64,000 nt of DNA from Polynucleobacter necessarius (GTDB taxonomy: Bacteria > Pseudomonadota > Gammaproteobacteria > Burkholderiales > Burkholderiaceae). The translations under genes and the position numbers were made by a program. Positions 31,001 to 41,422 of the stretch are shown piece by piece. The notes beneath the pieces were generated by a model. It was given only the letters and a program-made list of their open reading frames with translations. It made no database searches and was not told the DNA's origin. The first letter of the stretch is position 1. Every line of letters begins with the position of its first letter. The stretch lies in assembly GCF_900095215.1 (NCBI RefSeq), contig NZ_LT606949.1:1-64000 (forward strand), in the 5' to 3' direction.

Positions 31001-32855
31001 TGTAGTTGAAGCGAACATTCCATTGCAAGATGGTGATTCATTTCGCTCCAAGATTAAACAGGTTGCTTCTGGCCGCTTTGGTGTAACCACCGAATATTTG
31101 CGTTCCGCTGATCAGATTCAGATCAAGATGGCGCAGGGTGCCAAGCCTGGCGCAGGTGGTCAATTGCCTGGTCGCAAAGTTTTCGACTACATCGGTAAGT
31201 TGCGTGTCTCGGTACCGGGCGTAGGTTTGATTTCTCCCCCTCCGCACCATGATATTTATTCGATTGAAGATATCGCCCAGTTGATTCATGACTTGAAGAA
31301 CGTCAATCCAAAAGCAGACGTTTCTGTACAACTGGTATCTGAAGTGGGTGTTGGTACTGTTGCTGCTGGCGTTGCTAAAGCTAAAGCGGATCACGTTGTG
31401 ATCTCTGGTCATGATGGCAGTACAGGCGCATCCCCATTGTCTTCAATCAAGTATGCTGGTTCCCCATGGGAATTGGGCTTGGCTGAAACACAGCAAACCT
31501 TGGTTCTGAATGGTTTGCGTAGCCGTATCCGCGTTCAAGCTGACGGTCCCATGAAGACAGGTCGCGACATAGTGATTGGTGCTTTATTGGGTGCGGATGA
31601 ATTCGGCTTCGCCACAGCGCCATTGGTCGTTGAGGGTTGCATCATGATGCGTAAGTGTCATTTGAAGACCTGCCAAGTAGGCGTAGCTACTCAAGATCCA
31701 GGGTTGCGTAAGCAGTGCTCGGGCAAGCCAGAGCATGTAGTGAACTTCTTCTTTATTGCTGAAGAGGCGCGCGAGATCATGGCGCAATTAGGCATTCGTA
31801 AGTTTGATGACTTAATTGGTCGCGTTGATTTATTGGATACCCGTAAAGGTATCGAGAACTGGAAAGTTCATGGCTTAGATTTCAGCAAGATCTTCGCTGA
31901 GCCACAGGTTGCCGCTGAAGTTCCGCGTTATCAAGTGTTGACCAAAGATCACGGCTTGGCCAGCGCTCTCGATAACATTTTGATCGAGAAGAGCGAGCCT
32001 GCATTAGAGCGTTGTGAAAAAGTATCTTTCATTGTTCCAGTCAAAGACGTAAACCGTACTGTAGGCGTAATGCTTTCAGGCGAAGTGGCACAACGCTATG
32101 GTCACGCAGGCTTGCCTGATGACACGATTCATATTCAGTTGAATGGCACAGCCGGTCAAAGTTTCGCAGCCTTCTTGGCGCGCGGCATCACCTTGGATTT
32201 GGTTGGCGATGGCAATGACTATGTTGGCAAAGGCTTGTCTGGCGGTCGCGTGATCGTTCGCGCACCTCATGAGTTCCGTGGCGATACAGTGCAAAACATC
32301 ATTGTTGGCAATACCGTTCTCTATGGTGCGATTGCTGGTGAGGCTGTCTTTAATGGCGTAGCTGGTGAGCGTTTCACGGTCCGTAACTCTGGCGCTACTA
32401 CCGTTGTGGAAGGTGCCGGTGATCACGGTTGTGAATACATGACCGGTGGAACCGTAGTTGTATTTGGTGCGACAGGATGTAACGTTGCCGCAGGTATGAG
32501 TGGCGGCATCGCTTATGTTTATGACGAAGATGGTTTGTTTGATAAGCGCTGCAATACCAGCATGGCGACCTTAGAAAAAGTGCTACCTTCAGCTGGGCCG
32601 ATCGCCAAGATGCCGAAGTCTGAATGGCATGCCCCTGTTGACGTGAAAGACTGTGGCGAGCGTTTAACTGAAGAGCCAATTTTGAAAGGCTTGATTGAGC
32701 GTCATTTCCGTCGCACCCGTTCTGAGCGCGCAAAAGCGCTCTTGGCTGATTGGGAAAATGCCCGCGGTCGTTTTGTGAAAGTGCTTCCGACAGAGTACAA
32801 GCGTGCTCTAGGTGAATTGTGGGAAAAAGCTCAAAACAAAACTGTTTCTGCTTAA
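28091..32855 (+). pseudogene. gltB: Glutamate synthase large chain, broken
   Basis: GltB is the large (amidotransferase, FMN and 3Fe-4S) subunit of NADPH-GOGAT. The glutaminase cysteine (DACGVGF), [13 protein letters not shown] (FMN domain), the cluster motif C-x5-C-x4-C in [12 protein letters not shown] and the C-terminal GxGxG-type domain are all recognisable, about 1,580 residues in all. Lesions: TAA at 28532-28534 in frame, then ATG; a 21-bp tandem duplication (28991-29032); and a +1 A at 30674-30677 (TAT AAAA GAG should read Y-K-E-Y). The gene reads through in three ORFs. gltD, downstream, is intact. Confidence 0.93.
28991..29032 (+). repeat. 21-bp tandem duplication inside gltB
   Basis: The same 21 bases (CAATCAGATACAGCTTGTTT plus T) occur twice in direct succession, at 28991-29011 and 29012-29032. 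It adds seven residues (QSDTACF) in frame after the conserved GQSDTACFD. The two copies are identical, so the event is recent. Confidence 0.95.
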
Positions 32856-32893
32856 TCAATAAAAACATTAAGAAAAGATACTAAGGATTCGAG

Positions 32894-34357
32894 ATGGGTA
32901 ATGTCACTGGATTTATGGAGTTTGAGGGCGTCGAGGAGTCATACGAAGCGCCGGTTAAACGGCTCGATCATTACAAAGAGTGTGTCGCCGCTTTAAATGA
33001 TGAAGAGGCGAAGATGCAAGGTGCGCGTTGTATGGATTGCGGCATTTCGTTTTGCAATAACGGTTGCCCAGTGAACAACATCATTCCTGATTTCAATGAT
33101 CTCGTTTTCCATAGCGATTGGAAGAATGCATTGGATGTTTTGAAATCAACTAATAACTTCCCAGAATTCACTGGCCGTATTTCCCCGGCTTCTTGCGAGG
33201 CTGCTTGTACTCTGGGAATCAATAGCACTTCAGTGGGTATCAAATCTATTGAGCACGCCATTATTGATAAAGGTTGGGAAAGTGGTTGGGTTAAACCAGA
33301 GCCATCTAGGGTGAAGACGGGTAAAAAAGTAGCGATTGTTGGCGGTGGTCCTGCTGGTATGGCGGCTGCTCAGCAATTGGCTCGCGTTGGCCATGATGTA
33401 ACGGTATTCGAGAAGAATGATCGTATAGGTGGCTTATTGCGTTACGGCATTCCTGATTGCACAATGGAAAAGTGGTTAATTGATCGTCGTGTTGAGCAGA
33501 TGCAAGCTGAAGGCGTTAAGTTTGAAACAGGCGTATTTGTTGGCAAAGAAGCAATTGGCGCTGAAGTGAAAAACTACTCTACTCAAACAGTTTCACCAGA
33601 ACAGTTGATGAAGGATTTTGACGCGGTAGTGATTACCGGTGGTGCGGAACAACCGCGTGACTTTCCAGTACTAGGTCGTGAGTTGGCTGGTGTTCACTAT
33701 GCATTGGAATTCTTGATTCCACAGAACAAAGAAAATGCTGGCGACTTCAAAAATGAAATTCGTGCGACAGATAAACATGTTGTTGTTATTGGTGGTGGTG
33801 ATACCGGTTCTGATTGCGTAGGCACTTCTAACCGTCATGGCGCAACTAAGATCACTCAGTTTGAGTTACTCCCTCAGCCTCCAGCAGTCGAAAACAAGCC
33901 TTTGATATGGCCATATTGGCCAACGAAGTTGCGCACCTCCTCTTCTCATGAAGAGGGTTGTGATCGCGATTGGTCAGTTGGGACTAAGCGTTTTGAAGGT
34001 AAAAACGGCAAAGTTGAGAAGCTGATTGGCGTTCGTTTGGAGTGGAAAGACGGCAAGATTTCAGAAGTGCCCAATTTTGAATTTGAGATCAAAGCAGATT
34101 TAGTGCTTTTGGCAACGGGCTTTGCCTCTCCAGTACAGCAGGTGCTCAATGCTTTTGGTGTTGAGAAGGATGCGCGAGGCAATGCTAAGGCGACGGTAGA
34201 TGGTCAAACCGCCTATCACACGAACGTTCCTACAGTATTTGCGGCTGGCGATATGCGCCGTGGACAATCTTGGGTGGTTTGGGCGATTCGAGAGGGCCGT
34301 CAATGTGCCCAGGCAGTAGACCAGTATTTAATCGGGTCATCTGTTTTACCCCGATAA
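32894..34357 (+). CDS. gltD: Glutamate synthase small chain
   Basis: GltD passes electrons from NADPH through FAD and two Fe-S clusters to GltB. The 487-residue product has the N-terminal cysteine cluster ([17 protein letters not shown]), the FAD motif [14 protein letters not shown] and a second dinucleotide motif ([11 protein letters not shown]). It is intact and has a good ribosome-binding site (AAGGA). With gltB broken it has no partner from this locus and is an orphan; it may be lost next. Confidence 0.93.
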   Translation: MGNVTGFMEFEGVEESYEAPVKRLDHYKECVAALNDEEAKMQGARCMDCGISFCNNGCPVNNIIPDFNDLVFHSDWKNALDVLKSTNNFPEFTGRISPASCEAACTLGINSTSVGIKSIEHAIIDKGWESGWVKPEPSRVKTGKKVAIVGGGPAGMAAAQQLARVGHDVTVFEKNDRIGGLLRYGIPDCTMEKWLIDRRVEQMQAEGVKFETGVFVGKEAIGAEVKNYSTQTVSPEQLMKDFDAVVITGGAEQPRDFPVLGRELAGVHYALEFLIPQNKENAGDFKNEIRATDKHVVVIGGGDTGSDCVGTSNRHGATKITQFELLPQPPAVENKPLIWPYWPTKLRTSSSHEEGCDRDWSVGTKRFEGKNGKVEKLIGVRLEWKDGKISEVPNFEFEIKADLVLLATGFASPVQQVLNAFGVEKDARGNAKATVDGQTAYHTNVPTVFAAGDMRRGQSWVVWAIREGRQCAQAVDQYLIGSSVLPR

Positions 34358-34367
34358 TATCGAGGAT

Positions 34368-35222
34368 ATGAATAGTGGCCAGCCAAACTCCTTGGATGTA
34401 AATAAGCAAGCTACAGGTGAGGTTGTCGTCTCCATTAAAGACGTCAACTTTGCCTATGCCCCAGGAGATCGGCAAATTTTGTCTGGACTCAATATGGAGT
34501 TTCGACGTGGTCAAGTAGTTGCTGTGATGGGCGGTTCTGGCTGTGGCAAGACCACCATCCTTCGATTAATTGGCGGTCAATTCACTGCTCAATCAGGGCA
34601 AGTTTTATTCGAAGTTCAAGACATTGGCAAGATGAGTGGCGCTGAGTTGATGGTGGCCCGTCGACGCATGGGCATGTTGTTTCAGTTTGGCGCTTTATTC
34701 ACCGACCTCAGTGTTTTTGAAAATGTGGCCTTCCCTTTGCGTGAGCATACCGACCTGAGTGAAGAGCTCTTGCGCTCGTTAGTGTTGATGAAACTCAATG
34801 CGGTTGGTTTGCGTGGCGCGCGGGATTTAATGCCTTCACAAATTTCTGGTGGTATGGCAAGGCGTGTTGCGCTAGCTAGAGCGATTGCCTTGGATCCACC
34901 GCTCATCATGTATGACGAGCCATTTGCTGGTCTCGATCCTATTTCACTTGGTATTACCGCGCGCTTGATTCGCGATCTCAATAATGCTCTGGGAGCCACG
35001 AGTTTATTGGTGACCCACGATGTTGAAGAAACTTTTGCTATTGCAGATTATGTGTACTTTATTGCGAATGGCCGCATTGGCGCAGAAGGCACTCCTGAGG
35101 AGTTGAGTCGCTCAACAGATCCTTTTGTTAGACAGTTTTTAGATGCAGCTCCAGATGGCCCTGTACCTTTTCACTATCTCGGCAATAGCCTGGAAGAAGA
35201 TTTTGGGATGACCGCGCGATGA
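34368..35222 (+). CDS. mlaF: Mla lipid-transport ABC ATPase
   Basis: MlaF powers the phospholipid transport that keeps the outer membrane asymmetric. It is 284 residues with Walker A (GGSGCGKTT), signature (SGGMARRVALARA) and Walker B (LIMYDEPFAGLDP). It opens an intact mlaFEDACB group 10 bp after gltD and overlaps mlaE by four bases. Confidence 0.93.
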   Translation: MNSGQPNSLDVNKQATGEVVVSIKDVNFAYAPGDRQILSGLNMEFRRGQVVAVMGGSGCGKTTILRLIGGQFTAQSGQVLFEVQDIGKMSGAELMVARRRMGMLFQFGALFTDLSVFENVAFPLREHTDLSEELLRSLVLMKLNAVGLRGARDLMPSQISGGMARRVALARAIALDPPLIMYDEPFAGLDPISLGITARLIRDLNNALGATSLLVTHDVEETFAIADYVYFIANGRIGAEGTPEELSRSTDPFVRQFLDAAPDGPVPFHYLGNSLEEDFGMTAR

Positions 35223-36007
35223 ATATGCTGCTCAATTTATTTGGTGATCTGGGATTTTTTGTTCGTCGCAATTTAAGTAGTCTTGGCTTGGCTGCTCGTA
35301 TGTTGGTAGCGGTTATTGTACGTTCAGGATTCCTGCTAAAGAGACCGCGCCTAGTAATCGACCAAATTCTATTTGTTGGCAATCATTCATTTGTCATCAT
35401 TGCAGTTTCAGGATTATTCGTGGGTTTTGTTTTGGGTTTACAGGGCTACTACACCTTGAATCGTTATGGCTCTGAGCAAGCGCTTGGCCTATTGGTTGCC
35501 ATCTCTTTGACTCGTGAGTTGGGTCCAGTGATTACCGCCTTATTGTTTGCCGGCAGGGCTGGGACTGCATTGACTGCGGAAATAGGCTTGATGAAAGCAG
35601 GGGAGCAATTAACCGCCATGGAGATGATGGCGGTTGATCCCTTGGGGCGGGTGATTGCGCCGCGACTCTGGGCCGGCATTATTTCTATGCCAATTTTGGC
35701 GACTATTTGTACAGCAGTGGGTGTTCTGGGCGGCTATCTGGTCGGCGTTCCGCTCATTGGTGTGGATTCAGGTGCTTTTTGGTCTCAGATGCAGGGGGGA
35801 GTAGATTTGTTTTCCGACATCGGCAATGGCTTAATTAAAAGCATGGTGTTTGGTCTTGCGGTAACTTTTATTGCTCTCTACCAGGGCTATGAATCTAAGC
35901 CTACGCCAGCAGGTGTTTCGCAAGCGACTACTCGCACGGTCGTGATTTCTTCTGTATCGGTTTTAGCGTTGGATTTCTTGCTAACCGCGATGATGTTCTC
36001 AAATTAG
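35219..36007 (+). CDS. mlaE: Mla lipid-transport permease
   Basis: The 262-residue MlaE/Ttg2B-type permease has several membrane helices (FVIIAVSGLFVGFVLGLQGY; GLAVTFIALYQGYE) and the conserved REL-GPVITALLFAGRAGTALTAE region. It overlaps mlaF by an ATGA junction and is 21 bp from mlaD. Confidence 0.92.
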   Translation: MNMLLNLFGDLGFFVRRNLSSLGLAARMLVAVIVRSGFLLKRPRLVIDQILFVGNHSFVIIAVSGLFVGFVLGLQGYYTLNRYGSEQALGLLVAISLTRELGPVITALLFAGRAGTALTAEIGLMKAGEQLTAMEMMAVDPLGRVIAPRLWAGIISMPILATICTAVGVLGGYLVGVPLIGVDSGAFWSQMQGGVDLFSDIGNGLIKSMVFGLAVTFIALYQGYESKPTPAGVSQATTRTVVISSVSVLALDFLLTAMMFSN

Positions 36008-36028
36008 AAAGAATAAACTGGGGCTCTT

Positions 36029-36511
36029 ATGAAAAAAAGTGCAATTGATATTTGGGTGGGAATCTTTGTTGCCATTGGTTTATTGGGGGCGCTTTTCCTC
36101 GCGCTGAAAGTTGGCAATATGAATGCAGTTTCATTTGCTCAAACTTACAAAATTTCCGCGCGCTTTGACAATATCGGCGGTTTAAAGCCACGCGCGCCAG
36201 TAAAGAGCGCTGGTGTAGTGGTCGGCAGAATCGCGAATATCTCTTTTGACGATAAGACCTATCAAGCGACGGTGGTGATGACGATTGAAGACTCGTATAA
36301 GTTTCCAAAAGATTCTTCAGCCAAGATTTTGACATCCGGTTTATTGGGTGAACAGTACATTGGCCTTGAGGCTGGTGGATCCGATGATATGTTGACCAAT
36401 GGCGAGAAGATTTCCCAAACTCAGTCGGCGATTGTTTTAGAAAGTCTTATTAGTCAATTCCTCTATAACAAGGCTGCAGATAGCGGCCAAGATAAGGGTG
36501 CCGCGAAATGA
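36029..36511 (+). CDS. mlaD: Mla MCE-domain protein
   Basis: MlaD is the MCE ring that forms the periplasmic lipid channel of the MlaFEDB complex. The 160-residue protein has an N-terminal anchor (WVGIFVAIGLLGALFLALKV) and an MCE domain (SARFDNIGGLKPRAPVKSAGVVVGRI). It ends in an ATGA overlap with mlaA. Confidence 0.92.
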   Translation: MKKSAIDIWVGIFVAIGLLGALFLALKVGNMNAVSFAQTYKISARFDNIGGLKPRAPVKSAGVVVGRIANISFDDKTYQATVVMTIEDSYKFPKDSSAKILTSGLLGEQYIGLEAGGSDDMLTNGEKISQTQSAIVLESLISQFLYNKAADSGQDKGAAK

Positions 36512-37257
36512 TGTTTTTCTTGAGCAAGCTAAAACACTTGGCTTTGCTTGGGGCTACTATTGTTTGCGTCGGTTGCGCCTCCATTCCTCCTGGGGTTGAG
36601 CCTTCTCCGCAGGATCCATGGGAGTCGTTTAATCGCTCAGTCTTTGAATTCAATGAAGGCTTGGATGCTTATCTTCTAAAGCCAGTAGTTGCAGGTTATC
36701 GCTTTGTATTGCCTGAATTTGTTCTCGAGGGAATTTACAACTTCTTTAGCAACTACAACGATATCTATACCGCGCTCTATAACTTATTACAAGGCAAGCC
36801 AGATTACGCTTTCAATGATCTCATGCGCGTGGTGGTGAATACGACTATGGGTCTAGGTGGACTCTTGGATATAGCAACCCCAGGAGGTCTTGAAAAACAT
36901 AAAGAAGACTGGGGTCAAACTCTGGGTGTTTTTGGTGTGCCTTCGGGGCCTTATGTGGTCTTACCCTTCTTTGGGCCAAGCAATGTGCGTGATACTGTTG
37001 GTATCGTGGCCGACTTGGAATCTGATTACTTATTGAGATTGCTGCCAGACGTTGCCTTGCGTAATAGTTTGACTTGGTTACGCGTAGTCAATGCGCGAAA
37101 TACGTATTACGAAGCCGGTGATTTATTGGATGGTGCCGCAATTGATAAATACAGCTTTATGCGTGATGCTTATATTCAAAGACGGGCGTATCAAATTAAT
37201 GAGGGGCGTGATGATGACGAGCCTCTCATGCCGGTTTACGAGAATCCATATCAATAA
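36508..37257 (+). CDS. mlaA: Outer-membrane lipoprotein MlaA (VacJ)
   Basis: MlaA removes phospholipids from the outer leaflet and hands them to MlaC. The 249-residue sequence has a lipobox (IVCVGCASIPPG), the PWESFNRSVFEFNE segment and VGVFGVPSGPYVVLPFFGPSN-like core (here LGVFGVPSGPYVVLPFFGPS). It lies within the mla cluster, between mlaD and mlaC, as in several betaproteobacteria. Confidence 0.92.
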   Translation: MMFFLSKLKHLALLGATIVCVGCASIPPGVEPSPQDPWESFNRSVFEFNEGLDAYLLKPVVAGYRFVLPEFVLEGIYNFFSNYNDIYTALYNLLQGKPDYAFNDLMRVVVNTTMGLGGLLDIATPGGLEKHKEDWGQTLGVFGVPSGPYVVLPFFGPSNVRDTVGIVADLESDYLLRLLPDVALRNSLTWLRVVNARNTYYEAGDLLDGAAIDKYSFMRDAYIQRRAYQINEGRDDDEPLMPVYENPYQ

Positions 37258-37327
37258 GCAATTCGCCAAGGCGGTTTTCAACGACTAAAATGTGTCTCAA
37301 TATAGATAAAGATGGCGGACAGAGAAT

Positions 37328-37969
37328 ATGAAGAGTTTGAAAAGAATCTACAGCCTTGTTTTGACGAGCCTGCTATTGGTTTCCACCGCTATTGTTGCTC
37401 ACACCCCTGATCAATCAACACCCCCAGATGCATTAATTAAGATGGTTGTTACAGATGTGATGACAACGGTCAAAGCTGATCCCGATATCCAGAAGGGCAA
37501 TATTCCGAGGATTGTGGATTTGGTGGAAAAGAAAATTGTTTCCTATACCAATATGCGCCGCACAACAGAAATGGCAATGGGACCCAATTGGAAAAAGGCT
37601 ACGCCCGAGCAGCAGGCGCAGCTGTCCTTGGAATTTAAGAATTTATTGATTCGCACCTACTCTGGTGCCTTGAGTCAGTTGCGTGATCAGACTGTGCAAT
37701 TTAAATCTTTGCGTGCGGCACCAGATGATAAAGAAGTGGTCGTTAAAACTGTCGTACTCGGTCGTGGCGATCCAGTGCCTTTGGACTATCGCTTAGAGAA
37801 AACAGCCAATGGTTGGAAGGTCTATGACATGAACATCATGGGCGTATGGTTGGTTGAGGCTTACCGCAATCAATTTGCTAATCAAATCAGCCAAAACGGG
37901 ATTGAGGGTTTGGTTAAGTTTTTACAAGATCGCAATAAACAATTGGCTGCAGCAAAGCCAAGCAATTAA
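37328..37969 (+). CDS. mlaC: Periplasmic lipid carrier MlaC
   Basis: MlaC shuttles phospholipids across the periplasm. The 213-residue protein has a signal peptide (LVLTSLLLVSTAIVAHTP), and the family segment around NMRRTTEMAMGPNWKKATPEQQ is present. It is 70 bp after mlaA and 18 bp before mlaB. No lesion is seen. Confidence 0.9.
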   Translation: MKSLKRIYSLVLTSLLLVSTAIVAHTPDQSTPPDALIKMVVTDVMTTVKADPDIQKGNIPRIVDLVEKKIVSYTNMRRTTEMAMGPNWKKATPEQQAQLSLEFKNLLIRTYSGALSQLRDQTVQFKSLRAAPDDKEVVVKTVVLGRGDPVPLDYRLEKTANGWKVYDMNIMGVWLVEAYRNQFANQISQNGIEGLVKFLQDRNKQLAAAKPSN

Positions 37970-37987
37970 TTCACGAATAAAGACATC

Positions 37988-38245
37988 ATGCCTTTTATTT
38001 TGCCAAAAATAGTCACGCAAAAAACTGCCTCGCAGTTGCAGAAGGAGGGCTTGTTAAATCCCCATAGCTTGCAATTGATTAATTGCTCAGCTTTAAAAGA
38101 TTTTGACTCGACTGTATTAACTGTTTTATTGGCGTGGAAAAAAAAGCTCATGTCAGAGGGTAAGTCTATTTCAGTTGAGCATGCGCCAGAAAAGTTGAAA
38201 GTCTTGGCTGGTGTGTATGGTGTTGCCACATTGCTGGGTTTGTAA
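37988..38245 (+). CDS. mlaB: STAS-domain protein MlaB
   Basis: The 85-residue STAS-domain protein lies where MlaB is expected, after mlaC. MlaB stabilises the MlaF dimer. The predicted phospho-acceptor region reads INCSALKDFDSTVLTVLLAW. It overlaps the next gene by one base (TAATG). Sequence is diverged, so the name rests on size, fold pattern and position. Confidence 0.8.
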   Translation: MPFILPKIVTQKTASQLQKEGLLNPHSLQLINCSALKDFDSTVLTVLLAWKKKLMSEGKSISVEHAPEKLKVLAGVYGVATLLGL

Positions 38246-39003
38246 TGACGATGCACTCCGCGATATCGATTCAGAATATATCTAAGCAGTACGGCGCACT
38301 TCAGGCTTTGGATGATGTTTCTTTGTCTATTGAGCCTGGAGAATTTTTTGGTTTATTAGGGCCGAATGGCGCCGGTAAGACGACTTTGATTTCGATATTG
38401 GCTGACTTGGTAAGGCCAAGTCGCCGTCATGCAGCCATGATGGGTGCGGATGTTCAGAAGGGTTTTCGTGAAGCCCGCAGAATGCTCGGCGTAGTTCCTC
38501 AAGAACTCGTTTTTGATCCCATCTTTACCGTTCGTGAAACCTTGCGATTTCAGTCGGGTTACTTTGGTGTACGCAATAACGATGCATGGATTGACGAGAT
38601 CATGGCAAATCTTGATCTCACCTCTAAAGCTGACAGCAATATGCGTTCTTTATCAGGCGGAATGAAACGTCGGGTGTTGGTTGCCCAGGCCTTGGTACAT
38701 AGGCCACCAGTCATTATTTTGGATGAGCCAACTGCTGGTGTTGATATCGAGTTGCGTCAGTCCTTATGGCAATTTATTAGTCGACTTAATCAAGATGGTC
38801 ATACGATTGTTTTAACTACGCATTATTTGGAAGAGGCTGAAGCTTTATGTCAGCGCATTGCGATGCTCAAGCAGGGGAGGATCGTGGCTTTAGATACCAC
38901 TGCGAATTTACTCAGTCGTTATAGTTCAGTTAAAAAAGATGGCGAAGGCAAAACCGGTTTAGAAGAAGTCTTTGTCAATATTATGTCCGGAGGCGCGCTA
39001 TGA
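38245..39003 (+). CDS. ABC exporter ATPase (YadG type)
   Basis: The 252-residue ATPase has Walker A (GPNGAGKTT), signature (LSGGMKRRVLVAQAL) and Walker B (VIILDEPTAGVD), followed by the TTHYLEEAEALC switch segment. It is of the drug/polysaccharide ABC-2 kind (like E. coli YadG). The substrate is not known. It is intact, but its permease partner downstream carries a stop codon. Confidence 0.88.
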   Translation: MTMHSAISIQNISKQYGALQALDDVSLSIEPGEFFGLLGPNGAGKTTLISILADLVRPSRRHAAMMGADVQKGFREARRMLGVVPQELVFDPIFTVRETLRFQSGYFGVRNNDAWIDEIMANLDLTSKADSNMRSLSGGMKRRVLVAQALVHRPPVIILDEPTAGVDIELRQSLWQFISRLNQDGHTIVLTTHYLEEAEALCQRIAMLKQGRIVALDTTANLLSRYSSVKKDGEGKTGLEEVFVNIMSGGAL

Positions 39004-39788
39004 AGCATGGGCTGAATAGACCCCTGTTGGTGTATGGCAGTGGCTTTCCGACTTTATTGTTTAAAGAGGTCAAACGTTTTTATAAGGTGGCATTTCAGGC
39101 GATTGCAGCCCCAGTTCTGACTGCTGTCCTATATCTCATGATTTTTGGTCATGTGCTTGAGGGGCGCGAGGTTTATGGTCGCTTAAGCTATACAGCCTTT
39201 CTGATTCCCGGACTTGTCATGATGAGTGTTTTGCAAAATGCGTTTGCAAACACTTCCCCTTCTTTGATTCAGTCAAAAGTCACAGGGAACTTGGTATTTG
39301 TTCTCTTAGCACCTTTAAGCCACTTTGAGTTCTACGCTGCATACATCCTGGCTGCGGTTTTTCGTGGGATTGTGGTTGGCCTCGGTGTTCTGCTGATTAC
39401 TTCTTGGTTTGCATTTTCCGCGCTTGAGTATCCGCTTTGGATTTTAGTATTTGCCTTCTTAGGTGCGGCAATATTGGGCAGCATTGGCTTAATCGCTGGT
39501 ATTGGGTCGGATAAATATGACCAGTTAGCGGCTTTTCAGAACTTCATCATCATGCCTGCCACGATGTTGTCAGACGTTTTTTATTCCATCCATTCTTTGC
39601 CTCCGGCATGGTAAGTGGTTTCCAACTTCAATCCTTTCTTTTACATGATTGATGGCTTCCGCTACGGATTTTTCGGGGCATCTGATCACTCGCCATGGAG
39701 TAGTGTGGCAATTGTGTTTTGCTTCTTTGTGGTGGTGTCGGCTATTGCATTGCGCCTGCTGCAAAAAGGCTACAAGCTCCGTTACTAA
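39000..39788 (+). pseudogene. ABC-2 permease (YadH type), truncated
   Basis: The ABC-2 permease starts at 39000 in an ATGA overlap with the ATPase and shows several membrane segments. An in-frame TAA at 39612-39614 stands after SIHSLPPAW. The frame then goes on for 58 codons with VVSNFNPFFYMIDGFRYGFFG to the natural TAA at 39786-39788. CAA to TAA (Gln, as in PPAWQ) is the likely change. The truncated product lacks the last 58 residues, including the final membrane helix. Confidence 0.85.
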
Positions 39789-39819
39789 TGATTCATATCC
39801 CGATTCTTTAGGAAAATAA

Positions 39820-40068
39820 ATGTTACCCACTCCGGCACAAATTGAAGCTTATATCAAGCAAGGTATTCAGTGCACGCATATACGGGTAGAGGGCGATGGC
39901 CAACATTTTTTCGCAACCATTGTGAGCCCTGAGTTTGAAGGAAAGCGTTTAGTGCAACGTCATCAATTGGTTTATGGCGCTATGGGTGATCGCATGAAGG
40001 CGGAAGTTCATGCGTTATCAATTAAGGCGTTTACACCTGAAGAATTTGCGCAAAATTCAGCAGCATAA
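39820..40068 (+). CDS. ibaG: BolA-family protein (IbaG type)
   Basis: An 82-residue BolA-like protein with the conserved H in VQRHQLVYGAMGD and the C-terminal HALSIKAFTPEEF. BolA proteins bind monothiol glutaredoxins and Fe-S clusters. IbaG precedes murA at the end of the mla operon in E. coli too, so the position supports the name. Confidence 0.85.
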   Translation: MLPTPAQIEAYIKQGIQCTHIRVEGDGQHFFATIVSPEFEGKRLVQRHQLVYGAMGDRMKAEVHALSIKAFTPEEFAQNSAA

Positions 40069-40127
40069 AAATTACATCATTGCCCATACACATTAATTAA
40101 TCACTAAGTTTTTATTGGAATCGTTTC

Positions 40128-41402
40128 ATGGATAAATTACGAATGGTTGGCGGAGCTCCTCTCAAAGGAGAGGTCATCATTTCTGGCGCTAAAAATGCCG
40201 CATTGCCGATTCTGTGCGCTTGTCTATTGACCGATCAACCAGTGGTTTTGCGCAATGTTCCTGATTTACAGGACGTGCGTACGATGCTCAAACTTTTGCA
40301 AGAAATTGGCGTTACGGTTGACTTTCCCGGTGCTGGCGATCGCGGTCATGTAGTGTTAAATGCGGCCGTTATTAAGAGTTCTGAAGCAACTTATGAGATG
40401 GTGAAAACCTTGCGCGCTTCTATTCTGGTGCTTGGGCCACTTTTGGCCAGAATGCATAGCGCTAAGGTCTCTTTGCCTGGAGGGTGCGCGATTGGCGCGC
40501 GTCCAGTCGATCAGCACATCAAAGGTTTGAAGGCGATGGGCGCAAGCATCAACATCAAGAGTGGCTATATCCAAGCTGAAACAAAGCCTCAATCGGATCG
40601 ATTGAAGGGCGCCTCGATTTTGACCGACATGATTACCGTGACTGGTACCGAGAATTTATTGATGGCTGCCACTTTGGCATCTGGCACTACGATTTTAGAG
40701 AATGCGGCACGTGAGCCAGAGGTTGGCGACTTGGCGGAGTTACTGGTGAAGATGGGCGTCAAGATTTCTGGGATTGGTAGTGACCGGCTGGTAATTGAGG
40801 GGGTTGAAAAACTTCACGGCGCAGAACACTCTGTCATCCCAGATCGTATTGAGGTAGGCACCTTCTTATGCGCGGTGGCGGCTACTGGCGGAGAAATCAC
40901 AGTGAAGCACTGTCGCCCTGATACCTTAGATGCGGTAATCGTGAAATTAAAAGAAGCCGGCCTGCAGATGGAGATTGGTCCTAATTGGATTAAAGCCTCG
41001 ATGCACAATCGTCCTAAAGCGGTGAATTTCCGCACCTCTGAGTACCCTGCCTTTCCGACAGATATGCAGGCGCAACTGATGACGGTCAATGCAATCGCAT
41101 CCGGCAGCTCAACAATTACGGAAACGATTTTTGAAAATCGTTTCATGCATGTGCAAGAGCTCAATCGTTTGGGTGCGGACATTGCCATTGAAGGAAATAC
41201 TGCTATTGCCCAAGGGGTCGAAAAGCTCTCAGGCGCAATTGTGATGGCGACCGATCTACGCGCCTCCGCTAGCTTGGTCATTGCTGGATTGGCTGCCCAA
41301 GGCGAAACCCAGGTGGACCGGATTTACCACTTAGATCGTGGTTACGACCGCATGGAGCAGAAGTTAACCCTTTTGGGTGCCAATATTGAGCGCGTGAAGT
41401 AA
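40128..41402 (+). CDS. murA: UDP-N-acetylglucosamine 1-carboxyvinyltransferase
   Basis: MurA makes the first committed step of peptidoglycan synthesis and is the target of fosfomycin. It is 424 residues with the catalytic cysteine in [16 protein letters not shown] and the [11 protein letters not shown] substrate region at the N terminus. No lesion is seen. hisG follows 20 bp later. Confidence 0.97.
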   Translation: MDKLRMVGGAPLKGEVIISGAKNAALPILCACLLTDQPVVLRNVPDLQDVRTMLKLLQEIGVTVDFPGAGDRGHVVLNAAVIKSSEATYEMVKTLRASILVLGPLLARMHSAKVSLPGGCAIGARPVDQHIKGLKAMGASINIKSGYIQAETKPQSDRLKGASILTDMITVTGTENLLMAATLASGTTILENAAREPEVGDLAELLVKMGVKISGIGSDRLVIEGVEKLHGAEHSVIPDRIEVGTFLCAVAATGGEITVKHCRPDTLDAVIVKLKEAGLQMEIGPNWIKASMHNRPKAVNFRTSEYPAFPTDMQAQLMTVNAIASGSSTITETIFENRFMHVQELNRLGADIAIEGNTAIAQGVEKLSGAIVMATDLRASASLVIAGLAAQGETQVDRIYHLDRGYDRMEQKLTLLGANIERVK

Positions 41403-41422
41403 GGCTGATGGATAAGTAGTCC

